DNA from: CTSoil-075 sp964292325
GTDB lineage: Bacteria; Bacillota; Negativicutes; DSM-13327
Assembly (NCBI GenBank): GCA_964292325.1
Contig: CAXYVG010000049.1
Location: 1-27,753 of the forward strand
DNA length: 27,753 nt
Direction of reading: 5' to 3'
The first letter of the stretch is position 1, and the number at the start of each line of letters is the position of its first letter. Shown in pieces: positions 14,198-21,313 of the stretch. A program made the position numbers and the translations under genes. Under the pieces are notes generated by a model, which saw nothing but the letters and a program-made list of their open reading frames with translations, had not been told where the DNA came from and did not search any database.

Positions 14198-15066
14198 ATT
14201 TCTATGTCACAGTCTGTATCGAGAGGACTTTTAACACCCATAAGGCTTTTAGATGTCATATGAAGATATGTTACCGTAGTATGAAGATGCTTGTGCCCTA
14301 GCATTTGTTGAATAAATACAGGGTCGACTCCATCTTCAAGAGCATGGGTAGCAAAACAGTGGCGTAATGTGTGGGCAGAAATATTGGGGTTCATCTGCAG
14401 ATGATTACGTAGCTTAATTAAGGTATTTTTAATGGTTTTGACACTAATATGTTCATTCGGTTTTTGTCCAGGAAACAGCCAGTCCTCAGGACGGAAGGTT
14501 TTGGGATAAAAATACGTTTTAAAATATTCTCGGAGTACAGCAAGAGCAGTCATTGATAAAATAGTATATCGATTGGTATTATGTTTGGCTTTTTCTACTC
14601 GGATTCGCATGCTTTTGCTGCAGATATCGCAAATCTTTAGTTTGGCTACTTCACTGACCCTTAATCCGCTTCCATATAGCAAGACTAAAAAGGCTTTATG
14701 TTTGAGATTTGTGGTTGCATTCACAAGGGTTAGCACCTCTTGTTTGGAAGGAACAACAGGAAAAGCTTGGATTCTTTTCATTCGAGGAATTTTTCGGGGA
14801 TTCCATTCTTTTTCTAAGATAACGGTATAAAACCATCGGATGCCAGAAATATAGTTGTTGATGGTTCCAGCAGAAAGTTGTTTTTCTTTTTTGAGATATA
14901 GGATATATTGCTGGATATCGGTTTCCACAATGTCATCTAGGGTCTTATTTTGATTTTGGATAAAGGTAATAAATGCTTGCATGCGACGAAAATAGGACTC
15001 TCGCGATGATTGGGGAGTGCCTTTGAGTTCGAAGTATAGGTTAATTTCAACTTCATAATTTTTCAT
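14194..15066 (-). CDS. Tyrosine recombinase (XerC/D-like) paired with the IS91 transposase
   Basis: A 290-residue phage-integrase-family protein. The N-terminal SAM-like DNA-binding domain (residues 1-90) is followed by a catalytic domain with R136 (YGSGLRVSE), a lysine in EKAKHNTNR (159-161), H232-xx-R235 (HTLRH), H258 (LGHKH) and nucleophile Y267 (TVTYLH). All catalytic residues are present. ATG start 8 nt after AGGAGG. Its last 4 bases overlap the transposase start, so both proteins are made from one mRNA. IS91-type units with an accompanying integrase-like gene are a known arrangement. It probably acts on the element's own circular or dimer forms, or integrates neighbouring DNA; which is not visible from the sequence. 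Confidence 0.9.
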   Translation of the reverse strand: MKNYEVEINLYFELKGTPQSSRESYFRRMQAFITFIQNQNKTLDDIVETDIQQYILYLKKEKQLSAGTINNYISGIRWFYTVILEKEWNPRKIPRMKRIQAFPVVPSKQEVLTLVNATTNLKHKAFLVLLYGSGLRVSEVAKLKICDICSKSMRIRVEKAKHNTNRYTILSMTALAVLREYFKTYFYPKTFRPEDWLFPGQKPNEHISVKTIKNTLIKLRNHLQMNPNISAHTLRHCFATHALEDGVDPVFIQQMLGHKHLHTTVTYLHMTSKSLMGVKSPLDTDCDIEI

Positions 15067-15177
15067 AGAAGTTCCTCCTGATGATGAATGTCAATACGGT
15101 TCATCTCAGAAGGCTGGAGGTGCACGGATTTTTCTACCGCTAGTATGTATTTTGTTTGTTGTGCATGATATAATCAT

Positions 15178-15257
15178 AAAAGTAAAAAGTATGTTCCTTT
15201 GGTTTGTTTTCTTTAGCAATTAAACAATACCATAAAAAGGGCATACTTTTTACTTTT
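15178..15257. repeat. 16-bp inverted repeat upstream of the tyrosine recombinase
   Basis: Arms AAAAGTAAAAAGTATG (15178-15193) and CATACTTTTTACTTTT (15242-15257) are perfect complements separated by 48 bp. The distance is long for a terminator. It may be an end structure of the IS91-like unit or a small inverted-repeat element. A weak minus-strand frame through it (15140-15343) is not supported as a gene. Confidence 0.55.
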
Positions 15258-15637
15258 TTATTTGTTTTTAGAGATTGACTATAGCCATCGCGACTAGCGA
15301 TTTCGTTCTTCTTTGACTCATCATTCTCGCTAAAACCAATCAATTCATTCCTATTTCATTCCCTAAATTCGCAATAACTCCTGCTAAATTACTATGAATT
15401 TGACAGGATTTCTACTTTTTTCGTCAACACCACCGACTCCACATGAAACGTATGAGAAAACATTTTATATTATTCAATACCCGCACTGCATGTACACGAA
15501 AAGCAACACTCACACCGCAACCCTGTTTTTAGCAGAAAAATGGCCCTAACATCTAGTGTCAGAGCTCGTTTTTATACGTGCCTACGTATATCTCATGTAC
15601 AGGCAAACGTACACCATATATATATATCACCCAACAA
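15258..15637. other. Non-coding stretch between IS91-like unit and pseudogene
   Basis: No gene is supported on either strand. There is a run of alternating TA near 15618-15628, and nothing resembling a riboswitch, tRNA or terminator was found. Confidence 0.4.
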
Positions 15638-16301
15638 CTAAATCACAAAACTGCTTAAAAGCATCATCGCCAATCCGATAAAAATTCCGACTGCCGCTAG
15701 GTAACTACCATTTGTGACCAATCTAGTTATCCTACCATTACCAAACACCTATAGTATCATTGCCCCTGCCATACCGACAATACCAACAGCAAATATGGCA
15801 CTCACTCCATACCGATATGTTTTTACGTCAGGAGACGCAACAATAATTAAGTCACGTAACCTATTTTCATCATCTCTAATAAAATTATCATTACTATAAA
15901 CACGGATGGCATTTACTCTCCCCTTCAGTTCCACCAATAAGCATATGCGGCAATGATGCAAGATCAATAACCTCTAGACCCGCTGTATCTGATAGGTATA
16001 GACAATGCACCTTGGAGTGGATAGCAATTGTCATATTTAAAATAATCCCCTAGCCTATCCGTATCGATCTCCAAGATTACCATTTTGCCTGATTGACTAA
16101 TCTCTATATGCACTTTGTTGCCACCACTGGCATCTTTGAAATAATCTTTTTTAGAGTAAAATCTTTAAAACTTATCCCTGCTGGTAATGCAATTGTAAAA
16201 TTGTAACCGTTTGCAGTTTTTCTTTTAACATGGATTTGCGGTCTGCGCTTATCAGGGCATAGTGTTTAGATAGTTTCCGTGACAACTAGAGGTATTTCCA
16301 T
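15638..16301 (-). pseudogene. Heavily frameshifted membrane-protein gene
   Basis: Consecutive minus-strand frames join into one protein. It starts MEIPLVVTETI, with an in-frame TAA soon after, then HVKRKTANGYNFTIALPAGI and SFKDFTLKK. After a shift comes DYFKDASGGNKVHIEISQSG, ...DTDRLGDYFKYDNCYPLQG; after another, GLEVIDLASLPHMLIGGTEG; then AIRVYSNDNFIRDDENRLRD ... YGVSAIFAVGIVGMAGAMIL; and finally NGSYLAAVGIFIGLAMMLLS and a stop at 15638. The last two pieces are membrane helices. At least four frame changes and one stop make it non-functional. The ancestral protein was about 210-220 residues, with a soluble strand-rich N-terminal domain and two C-terminal membrane helices. Family not recognised. 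Confidence 0.65.
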
Positions 16302-16555
16302 GTTTAACATTGAACTGATGAGTGAATTTCCATCTCTTTGGTTGTTCGAACAGGCATGATTTCATGTTCTTATGTACGGCTTCTTTAAACTGATATACGG
16401 TGCGGTTTAACGCAAGTTTTATGCTTATTCATACGGCTAGATAACGGCTTCTTAAAACCCACGCCGTATATGGTCTGAAAGCAAATCCATGGGATTGCGT
16501 CAGGTGTGACCAGTTTTTGCAAAAATTGGTTGAGGTAAATAGGGGAACTTTCAAA
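16302..16555. other. Intergenic stretch without a supported gene
   Basis: Short frames occur on both strands but none has a ribosome site or a recognisable product. Confidence 0.4.
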
Positions 16556-16585
16556 AAAGCCTTCGCAGAAACCTGCGAAGGCTTT
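16556..16585 (-). terminator. Rho-independent terminator downstream of the AlbA_2 gene
   Basis: Perfect 13-bp stem AAAGCCTTCGCAG (16556-16568) / CTGCGAAGGCTTT (16573-16585) with a 4-nt loop. On the minus strand it runs into TTTTTTGAAAG. It lies about 95 nt beyond the stop codon at 16680. Confidence 0.8.
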
Positions 16586-16679
16586 AATTTACTGGAGCGG
16601 GTGAAGAAATTCAAATTCAGGATCCACGGTTTGAGAAGCCGAACTGGTTAAGCAATTTAACAGCCAACCATATGACCTG

Positions 16680-18149
16680 TTAACCCCAATACGGAACATA
16701 TCTTCTATTTTTATTGCTTGTCACAGTATCATCTGTTACTTTAACCAAGCCAGCTTCACAGCTATCATTGAGCAGCCTTGATATCACTGCACTGTTTTTA
16801 GCCTCCACTTTAAATCGTTCTCGGAGCGATGAATTGGTCATATATTCCCGATTCACTCGTTTTAGACAAGCATGCATGTAACAAGCTCTCATCTTGTCTT
16901 CCTTACTCATTTTTGAGAATTCTTTATGAGCGAACATAGTAATTTTTGTACTATTATTGTATACCTCAATCTCCGGTGCAGGTAACTGATAAAATTCGGT
17001 TTGATAAACAATTTTATCAAACCCACTTCCTCGTTCCTCGCACACTCCAATGCGGCGCATGAAAGAGGCTATTTTCTCATTTCTTGAAATTGGCGGTGAG
17101 TCTATAAATCGTTTTGTCTCGATTAGCGGTGTTCCTGGATTTGTTACCTCCATACGATCATCAAATATTTCAATCATCGGACTTGTACCCTGCAAAAAGA
17201 AATTTTGATGAATAATCGCATTCGCAACAACTTCTCTGACTGCGAGTTCTGGATACATCGGTATCTCTTTACGCAGCGCCTTACCCATAATTTCGTTACG
17301 AGGCAAAATACTATTAATATATTCTATCAATCCACCAAAACCTGATGCATAGCCTTTGTGACCAACTATTTCTTTTCCCGAATTGATACGCGAATTCCCT
17401 CTATACAAAATTACACGAATTGCTTTCCTCTCTAGCGATGGAAAATCCGATAATTTCTTTGCAAACAGAACGGCTCCTACGTTCGTAATATTGTATCGAC
17501 CTGTTATGGACTTTATGATCATACCATCAGCAAGTAGTGCTTCTAATATTCCTGCTTTATCACTTGGCAGTTCTTGTGACAGCAAATCAAAATAGGCTGG
17601 ATAATCCAGTAATCTGATGACAAAATCTCCTGGCACGTCCTCCATTGCTGTCATCATCTCAAAGGATTTTTTCGCAAGAATCGCCCATAATTCCCGTTCC
17701 GTATCTACATAATCTTTTAGTTTTTTCTTATGTGAATCAATGCGAATATAATCAATGTTTTTAAACTTTACAGGAGCCGACAGCGCACTCGTAATTTCCA
17801 ATAAGACGATCTTTTTCCCTTCTATTTCAGTCTTATAAAAATAAAACTGTACCTGTGGATCTAACTGTGTGCTAATCCATAACTCTAATCCCTGATTACC
17901 CTGTTTGGTCTTCACTGGATCGAAAGTCGTACCTACAAGCTCATGGGTTTCATCATCAACACCCCATATCATAAGAGCCTTGTCTTTATTATAAAGAGCC
18001 GCTGTATTCGATAATGCACTAATGTACTCACCGATTTCTTGCGGCTGGGTGCACTTATTGACTTTGAATTCAACCCATGGTAGCTCTGTGCTATGGGCTC
18101 TAGCTTCTTTAATAATCAAACTAATCTGTTCATCTTGAAAAGGCATCAT
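16680..18149 (-). CDS. AlbA_2 (Schlafen-type) domain protein with GHKL-like and winged-helix ends
   Basis: 489 residues. The N-terminal AlbA_2 domain (about 20-150) shows WVEFKVN, EIGEYISALSNTAALYNKDK and LMIWGVDDETHELVGTTFD. A helical linker follows, then a RecG-C/HATPase_c_4-like domain at about 295-385 (ELAVREVVANAIIHQNF, IEIFDDRMEVTNPGTP, RRIGVCEERGSGFDKIV), and a winged-helix end (REYMTNSSLRERFKVEAKNS). This order is usual for transcriptional regulators or helicase-like proteins of this superfamily, often in mobile or defence DNA. Start at ATG 18149 or the immediately following ATG 18146; GGAGG (18155-18159) lies 5 or 8 nt upstream. Single gene between an AT-rich leader and the 16556 terminator. 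Target unknown. Confidence 0.8.
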   Translation of the reverse strand: MMPFQDEQISLIIKEARAHSTELPWVEFKVNKCTQPQEIGEYISALSNTAALYNKDKALMIWGVDDETHELVGTTFDPVKTKQGNQGLELWISTQLDPQVQFYFYKTEIEGKKIVLLEITSALSAPVKFKNIDYIRIDSHKKKLKDYVDTERELWAILAKKSFEMMTAMEDVPGDFVIRLLDYPAYFDLLSQELPSDKAGILEALLADGMIIKSITGRYNITNVGAVLFAKKLSDFPSLERKAIRVILYRGNSRINSGKEIVGHKGYASGFGGLIEYINSILPRNEIMGKALRKEIPMYPELAVREVVANAIIHQNFFLQGTSPMIEIFDDRMEVTNPGTPLIETKRFIDSPPISRNEKIASFMRRIGVCEERGSGFDKIVYQTEFYQLPAPEIEVYNNSTKITMFAHKEFSKMSKEDKMRACYMHACLKRVNREYMTNSSLRERFKVEAKNSAVISRLLNDSCEAGLVKVTDDTVTSNKNRRYVPYWG

Positions 18150-18176
18150 TTACACCTCCGCACATCTTCTAATCAT

Positions 18177-18185
18177 ATTATAACA
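18177..18185 (-). promoter_or_regulatory. Extended -10 promoter of the AlbA_2 gene
   Basis: The minus strand reads TGTTATAAT (TGn plus perfect TATAAT), about 28 nt before the ATG. No good -35. A near-palindrome ATTAAATCAATTTAAT (18189-18204) lies just upstream and might be an operator. Confidence 0.5.
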
Positions 18186-18432
18186 CATATTAAATCAATT
18201 TAATCATCAAATAAATATTCTTAATAATTTCCTTTACATATAAGGTTTATTGGCTATTTTATTTATTTTTTATATTTATAAATCAAATAATTTAGCTTTT
18301 CTTATCAAATAAATCGTCAAATATAATGCTCATTGTGTTTATAAATTACATTATTCCCACAATGCAAATATATCTTTTAACTTTATTGCTAAATCAATTA
18401 AATGTTATAACCACTTGCTGTACTTACAGGAA
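18186..18432. other. Very AT-rich spacer
   Basis: No gene. The motif ATCAAATAA(A/T) recurs three times (near 18205, 18281 and 18304). The stretch separates the AlbA_2 gene from the cotJ terminator and may mark an element border. Confidence 0.35.
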
Positions 18433-18474
18433 AAGCATTTGAGAATCCAGTATACTACTGATTCTCAAATGCTT
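18433..18474 (-). terminator. Terminator of the cotJ operon
   Basis: Perfect 15-bp stem AAGCATTTGAGAATC (18433-18447) / GATTCTCAAATGCTT (18460-18474), 12-nt loop, then TTTTCCTG on the minus strand. It begins 9 nt after the cotJC stop. Confidence 0.8.
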
Positions 18475-18483
18475 CTTCAATCC

Positions 18484-19077
18484 CTACTCTTCGACTTCAC
18501 ACCCACACCACATATTCTTCTTACCCATGTGTTCCTGCACCGTATTTAGCATTTCGCCAAATCGCTGAAAATGAACCACTTCTCGCTCCCATAAGAATCG
18601 TAATGTATCTTTCACACACGGATCATCTGTCAGATGAATCAGATGTTCATAAGTTACCCGTGCTTTTTGCTCTGCCGCCATGTCTTCCGTCAAATCTGCA
18701 ATCGGATCACCAAGGCAGGCAATATAAGATGCGCACCAAGGCACACCATTAGCATCTGTCCAAAACAGTCCATGATTATGCTGAGCATATTGCCCGCCCC
18801 AGCCAGCCTCTTCAAAATCTTTCGGCGAGGCTCCGTCCACTAATTTATACACTAGGGCTGCTATCATTTCCATATGAGCCATTTCTTCCGTACCGATATC
18901 TGTTAGTAACGCTTTAGCCTGACCAGTAGGCATAGAGTAGCGCTGATTTAAATACCGGAGGGATGCTCCTAGTTCGCCATCTGGGCCTCCGTACTGCGTA
19001 ATAACCAGTTTTGCAAAACTTAGATCAGGACGGCTAACCCTAACAGGATGTTGCAATGCCTTTTCATATATCCACAT
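18484..19077 (-). CDS. cotJC: Spore coat protein CotJC, manganese-catalase family
   Basis: A 197-residue inner-spore-coat protein of the Mn-catalase (ferritin-like) fold. Begins MWIYEKALQHPVRVSRPDLS. Metal-ligand helices are visible: GGPDGELGASLRYLNQRY, DIGTEEMAHMEMIAALVYKL, DPIADLTEDMAAEQKARVTY and FLWEREVVHFQRFGE. The C-terminal tail ...KKNMWCGCEVEE is cysteine-rich. ATG preceded by GGGGGAATG. Last gene of cotJABC, 16 nt after cotJB. Codons 28-175 are duplicated at 10710-11153, and the map suggests this gene was rebuilt by recombination: N-terminal 27 codons from the original locus, last 22 codons from incoming DNA, with the shared middle between them. Confidence 0.93.
   Translation of the reverse strand: MWIYEKALQHPVRVSRPDLSFAKLVITQYGGPDGELGASLRYLNQRYSMPTGQAKALLTDIGTEEMAHMEMIAALVYKLVDGASPKDFEEAGWGGQYAQHNHGLFWTDANGVPWCASYIACLGDPIADLTEDMAAEQKARVTYEHLIHLTDDPCVKDTLRFLWEREVVHFQRFGEMLNTVQEHMGKKNMWCGCEVEE
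18553..18996 (-). repeat. Copy B of the 444-bp direct repeat, inside cotJC
   Basis: Starts exactly at the third base of codon 175 and ends at the first base of codon 28. Base-for-base the same as 10710-11153 by eye, offset 7843 with no indels. Outside these limits the two loci share nothing (T versus C at the left edge, C versus G at the right edge). Confidence 0.92.
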
Positions 19078-19093
19078 CGTTACATTCCCCCAT

Positions 19094-19351
19094 CTATAAT
19101 TGCCATGGCCATGGACTATTTACCCATTGCCACGCTTCGTCTGTATAGCCGCCTATACCAAAGTTAAGTAGCGGTCCGTATTCCTTTTCATAGGCCTGCT
19201 TATATTTTGCCAGCATCTCTACTGCACAGTTGAAATCATTGATCGCGTCTTTATCACAAGGATGTGTATCCAAATATAGATTGAGTTCTAACGCAACAAA
19301 CTGCATTTCTTGCACTTCTATCAGCATACGCATCTGCTGCTCACAATTCAT
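19094..19351 (-). CDS. cotJB: Spore coat protein CotJB
   Basis: An 85-residue spore-coat component: MNCEQQMRMLIEVQEMQFVA, LELNLYLDTHPCDKDAINDF, then the conserved aromatic tail GYTDEAWQWVNSPWPWQL. Start at ATG 19351, 7 nt after AAAGGAGG; a longer frame to 19372 would include the ribosome site. Second gene of the operon, 17 nt after cotJA and 16 nt before cotJC. Required with CotJA and CotJC for normal coat composition in species where it was studied. Confidence 0.92.
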   Translation of the reverse strand: MNCEQQMRMLIEVQEMQFVALELNLYLDTHPCDKDAINDFNCAVEMLAKYKQAYEKEYGPLLNFGIGGYTDEAWQWVNSPWPWQL

Positions 19352-19368
19352 GTTTTGACCTCCTTTCT

Positions 19369-19554
19369 TCACTTCGGCGGCGTATAAACGCCGTATAACT
19401 CGGGAAATAACGTTCCCTTCATTAATGCCTCTTGTGGGCTAAATGCATTATCATAGTGTTGCCATAAAACATAAGAATGAGCGAGCTTCATATCCGGACA
19501 ATCATCATCTGGCACACACATCTGTTTTTTTGTTTTATATGGTCCTTTCTTCAT
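19369..19554 (-). CDS. cotJA: Spore coat-associated protein CotJA
   Basis: A 61-residue protein: MKKGPYKTKKQMCVPDDDCP, then KLAHSYVLWQHYDNAFSPQE and ALMKGTLFPELYGVYTPP. The LAxAYVxxQxY...FSPxEALxxGTLFPEL pattern is diagnostic. Start at ATG 19554 with AGGAGG 8 nt upstream; a TTG codon lies directly before it. First gene of cotJABC, which helps place CotJC in the coat. Confidence 0.92.
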   Translation of the reverse strand: MKKGPYKTKKQMCVPDDDCPDMKLAHSYVLWQHYDNAFSPQEALMKGTLFPELYGVYTPPK

Positions 19555-19584
19555 CAATTGAGCCTCCTCTCAGTCAACTTAGTA

Positions 19585-19612
19585 TATTTTATGTCATGAT
19601 CCCCTTGTATGT
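19585..19612 (-). promoter_or_regulatory. Candidate mother-cell sigma (K or E) promoter of cotJ
   Basis: The minus strand shows AC (19611-19612), 17 nt, then CATAAAATA (19585-19593). This matches the sigma-K pattern AC-N16/17-CATAnnnTA. CATACAA slightly upstream resembles a sigma-E -10 element. cotJ is sigma-E-dependent in Bacillus subtilis, so either is biologically sensible. Confidence 0.4.
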
Positions 19613-19622
19613 TACTTAACGC

Positions 19623-19660
19623 AAAAAAAATCTGATTAGCCAGTTGTTGGCATAATCAGA
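19623..19660 (-). terminator. Terminator overlapping the 3' end of the pspC-like gene
   Basis: On the minus strand TCTGATTATGCC-aacaact-GGCTAATCAGA runs straight into eight T residues. The stop codon TAA of the 19917-19636 gene lies within the right arm of the stem, so coding and termination signals overlap. It separates this unit from cotJ downstream. Confidence 0.85.
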
Positions 19661-19917
19661 AATGCTACAATATACAATAAAATTCCCAGACCTCGATATA
19701 AAATAGTCGCAAACCAAATGAAACGGATAAGAGTCACATCAACACTGGTAAAATTACTAACACCAGCGCACACACCAAAAATCATACCATGAGCTGGATC
19801 AAGAGCCAGATGTCGCTGCAAAGAAAAAGAATTGCTTCCCTCTGCACCACCTTGAAAAAAACTCCATATGCTAAGTCCACTCAACAAATAAGCGCCGATG
19901 CGAACAAGGGCAAACAT
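19636..19917 (-). CDS. PspC-domain membrane protein
   Basis: A 93-residue protein with an N-terminal helix (MFALVRIGAYLLSGLSIWSF), then the PspC core MIFGVCAGVSNFTSVDVTLI and RFIWFATILYRGLGILLYIV plus AFLIMP. The family, named for phage shock protein C, acts at the inner membrane in envelope stress. Here the domain is near the C-terminus after an extra hydrophobic helix. ATG with GAGGAGG 9 nt upstream. 68 nt after the SEDS gene with no terminator between, so likely co-transcribed. Confidence 0.8.
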   Translation of the reverse strand: MFALVRIGAYLLSGLSIWSFFQGGAEGSNSFSLQRHLALDPAHGMIFGVCAGVSNFTSVDVTLIRFIWFATILYRGLGILLYIVAFLIMPTTG

Positions 19918-19985
19918 ATAGGTTAGCCTCCTCGCTAGATATCTTATCCATTAGTATTACCATATGGAATTTTTTTAAACCACAT

Positions 19986-21176
19986 CTACTTGACTCGGCT
20001 TAAGGTTCTTGCTTTTCTAGCCAATTTCAAACGTGTATCTCGACTATTTTCAGGACCTTCTTGCGGCTCGCCAGGTACACGCTCAACAGCCTGCCTCCCT
20101 ACATTTAGCAAAATACCGATAGCGGCTAGATTTACAATCAGCGCTGTACCACCATAACTTATAAACGGAAGCGGCACACCCACTACAGGCAATAAACCCG
20201 ATACCATCGCAATATTGATCACCGCCTGTCCTACTACTAAAATAACAGTCCCCATCGCGAGCATTTTACCAAAACCATCTGGTGCTTTCAAAGAGATTTT
20301 AACACCATAATAAGCAAAAATTGACATCAGAAACAATACAATAACAGCACCAATGAATCCCATTTCTTGACATAAAACAGCAAATGCAAAGTCAGTGTGC
20401 CCCTCTGGCAAATAGTAAAATTTACTAGCTCCCATACCAAGACCAGTGCCAAAAAATCCCCCTGAACCAATCGCAAGTAGTCCTTGCACCGCTTGGTAAC
20501 CAATTCCTTGTTGATACGCCCAAGGATTCAGCCATGCCGCAATACGTTCCGCCCGATAAGAGGCAGTAAACGTTCCATATAAAAATATTAACGCTCCGCC
20601 TCCCATTAACGTAAATAGCTGCTGTTTCGGAAGTCCGGCAATCAGATATAGCATTAGAGATACACTAATAATAATAACTGCAGTCCCCATATCAGGTTGT
20701 TTAAATACAATCAGAGCTAATACAACAGTAATATAAAATGGCGTTGACAATAGTGTCACCCGACGTCCATAGTCAATCACGGGTCCTAAATATCCAGCGG
20801 TAATCAGTAGTCCTGTCAGTTTTGCAAACTCTGAAGGTTGAAACTGAAATCCAATATTAATCCAGCGCCTAGCACCATTAATTTGGATACCACTGGCATG
20901 TACTGCCACCAAAAGACCTATGGTAACTACAATCACCATGGATATCAAACGCTTTAGGCGATGGTAATCAATCCGGCTCATAACGCTCATTGCCACAATA
21001 CCAATACAGAACGTCATTAAATGCCTTTTTAAATAAAAATAACTATCATGCATTGTTTGCCCGGCTTCAACAAAACTAGCACTAAAGATATTTACGCTCC
21101 CGATCACAAATAATAATAAGGTACTATATACAACCGCTTCTGTATTACTCACCCAAAATCTAGATAACCTGTTCAT
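19986..21176 (-). CDS. SEDS-family cell-wall protein (FtsW/RodA/SpoVE)
   Basis: A 396-residue polytopic membrane protein with about ten hydrophobic helices. It belongs to the lipid II glycosyltransferases that polymerise peptidoglycan with a class B PBP. Hallmarks: INIGFQFQPSEFAKL, the catalytic-aspartate loop FKQPDMGTA, PEGHTDFAFAVLCQEMGF and LPFISYGGTALIVNLAAIGI. ATG with GAAGGAG upstream and an extended -10 promoter. A basic cytoplasmic tail ends LKLARKARTLSRVK. Its position between pspC-like and cotJ and the lack of a partner PBP leave open whether it serves division, elongation or spore cortex; I cannot choose among FtsW, RodA and SpoVE. Confidence 0.88.
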   Translation of the reverse strand: MNRLSRFWVSNTEAVVYSTLLLFVIGSVNIFSASFVEAGQTMHDSYFYLKRHLMTFCIGIVAMSVMSRIDYHRLKRLISMVIVVTIGLLVAVHASGIQINGARRWINIGFQFQPSEFAKLTGLLITAGYLGPVIDYGRRVTLLSTPFYITVVLALIVFKQPDMGTAVIIISVSLMLYLIAGLPKQQLFTLMGGGALIFLYGTFTASYRAERIAAWLNPWAYQQGIGYQAVQGLLAIGSGGFFGTGLGMGASKFYYLPEGHTDFAFAVLCQEMGFIGAVIVLFLMSIFAYYGVKISLKAPDGFGKMLAMGTVILVVGQAVINIAMVSGLLPVVGVPLPFISYGGTALIVNLAAIGILLNVGRQAVERVPGEPQEGPENSRDTRLKLARKARTLSRVK

Positions 21177-21205
21177 CGCTGTATCTCCTTCATTAATCTC
21201 TCTTC

Positions 21206-21214
21206 ATTATACCA
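21206..21214 (-). promoter_or_regulatory. Extended -10 promoter of the SEDS gene
   Basis: TGGTATAAT on the minus strand, 30 nt before the ATG. No good -35 hexamer, as is usual for TGn promoters. Confidence 0.5.
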
Positions 21215-21313
21215 AAAATAAAGTTCTTCATCTAATAACCAATTGGGGAATCTAAGAATATTATACAAAGCAATGAACGATTCATAAGCTCCACACAAAA
21301 CAGAGGTGACAAT

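Larger units (their letters stand above)
13046..15066 (-). mobile_element. IS91-like unit: tyrosine recombinase plus Y2 transposase
   Basis: The two overlapping genes form the core of the element. Its true ends lie outside these coordinates. Candidates are the structured sequence at 12720-12810 on the 3' side and the 16-bp inverted repeat at 15178-15257 on the 5' side. One-ended rolling-circle transposition by such units can copy adjacent DNA, which is relevant to the cotJC duplication. Confidence 0.7.

Noticed and set aside
15140..15343. 67-codon minus-strand frame upstream of the tyrosine recombinase
   Set aside because: No ribosome site; about half of it is the 15178-15257 inverted repeat.
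18186..18432. ATCAAATAA repeats as a CRISPR-like or iteron array
   Set aside because: Only three imperfect short copies with irregular spacing in very AT-rich DNA.
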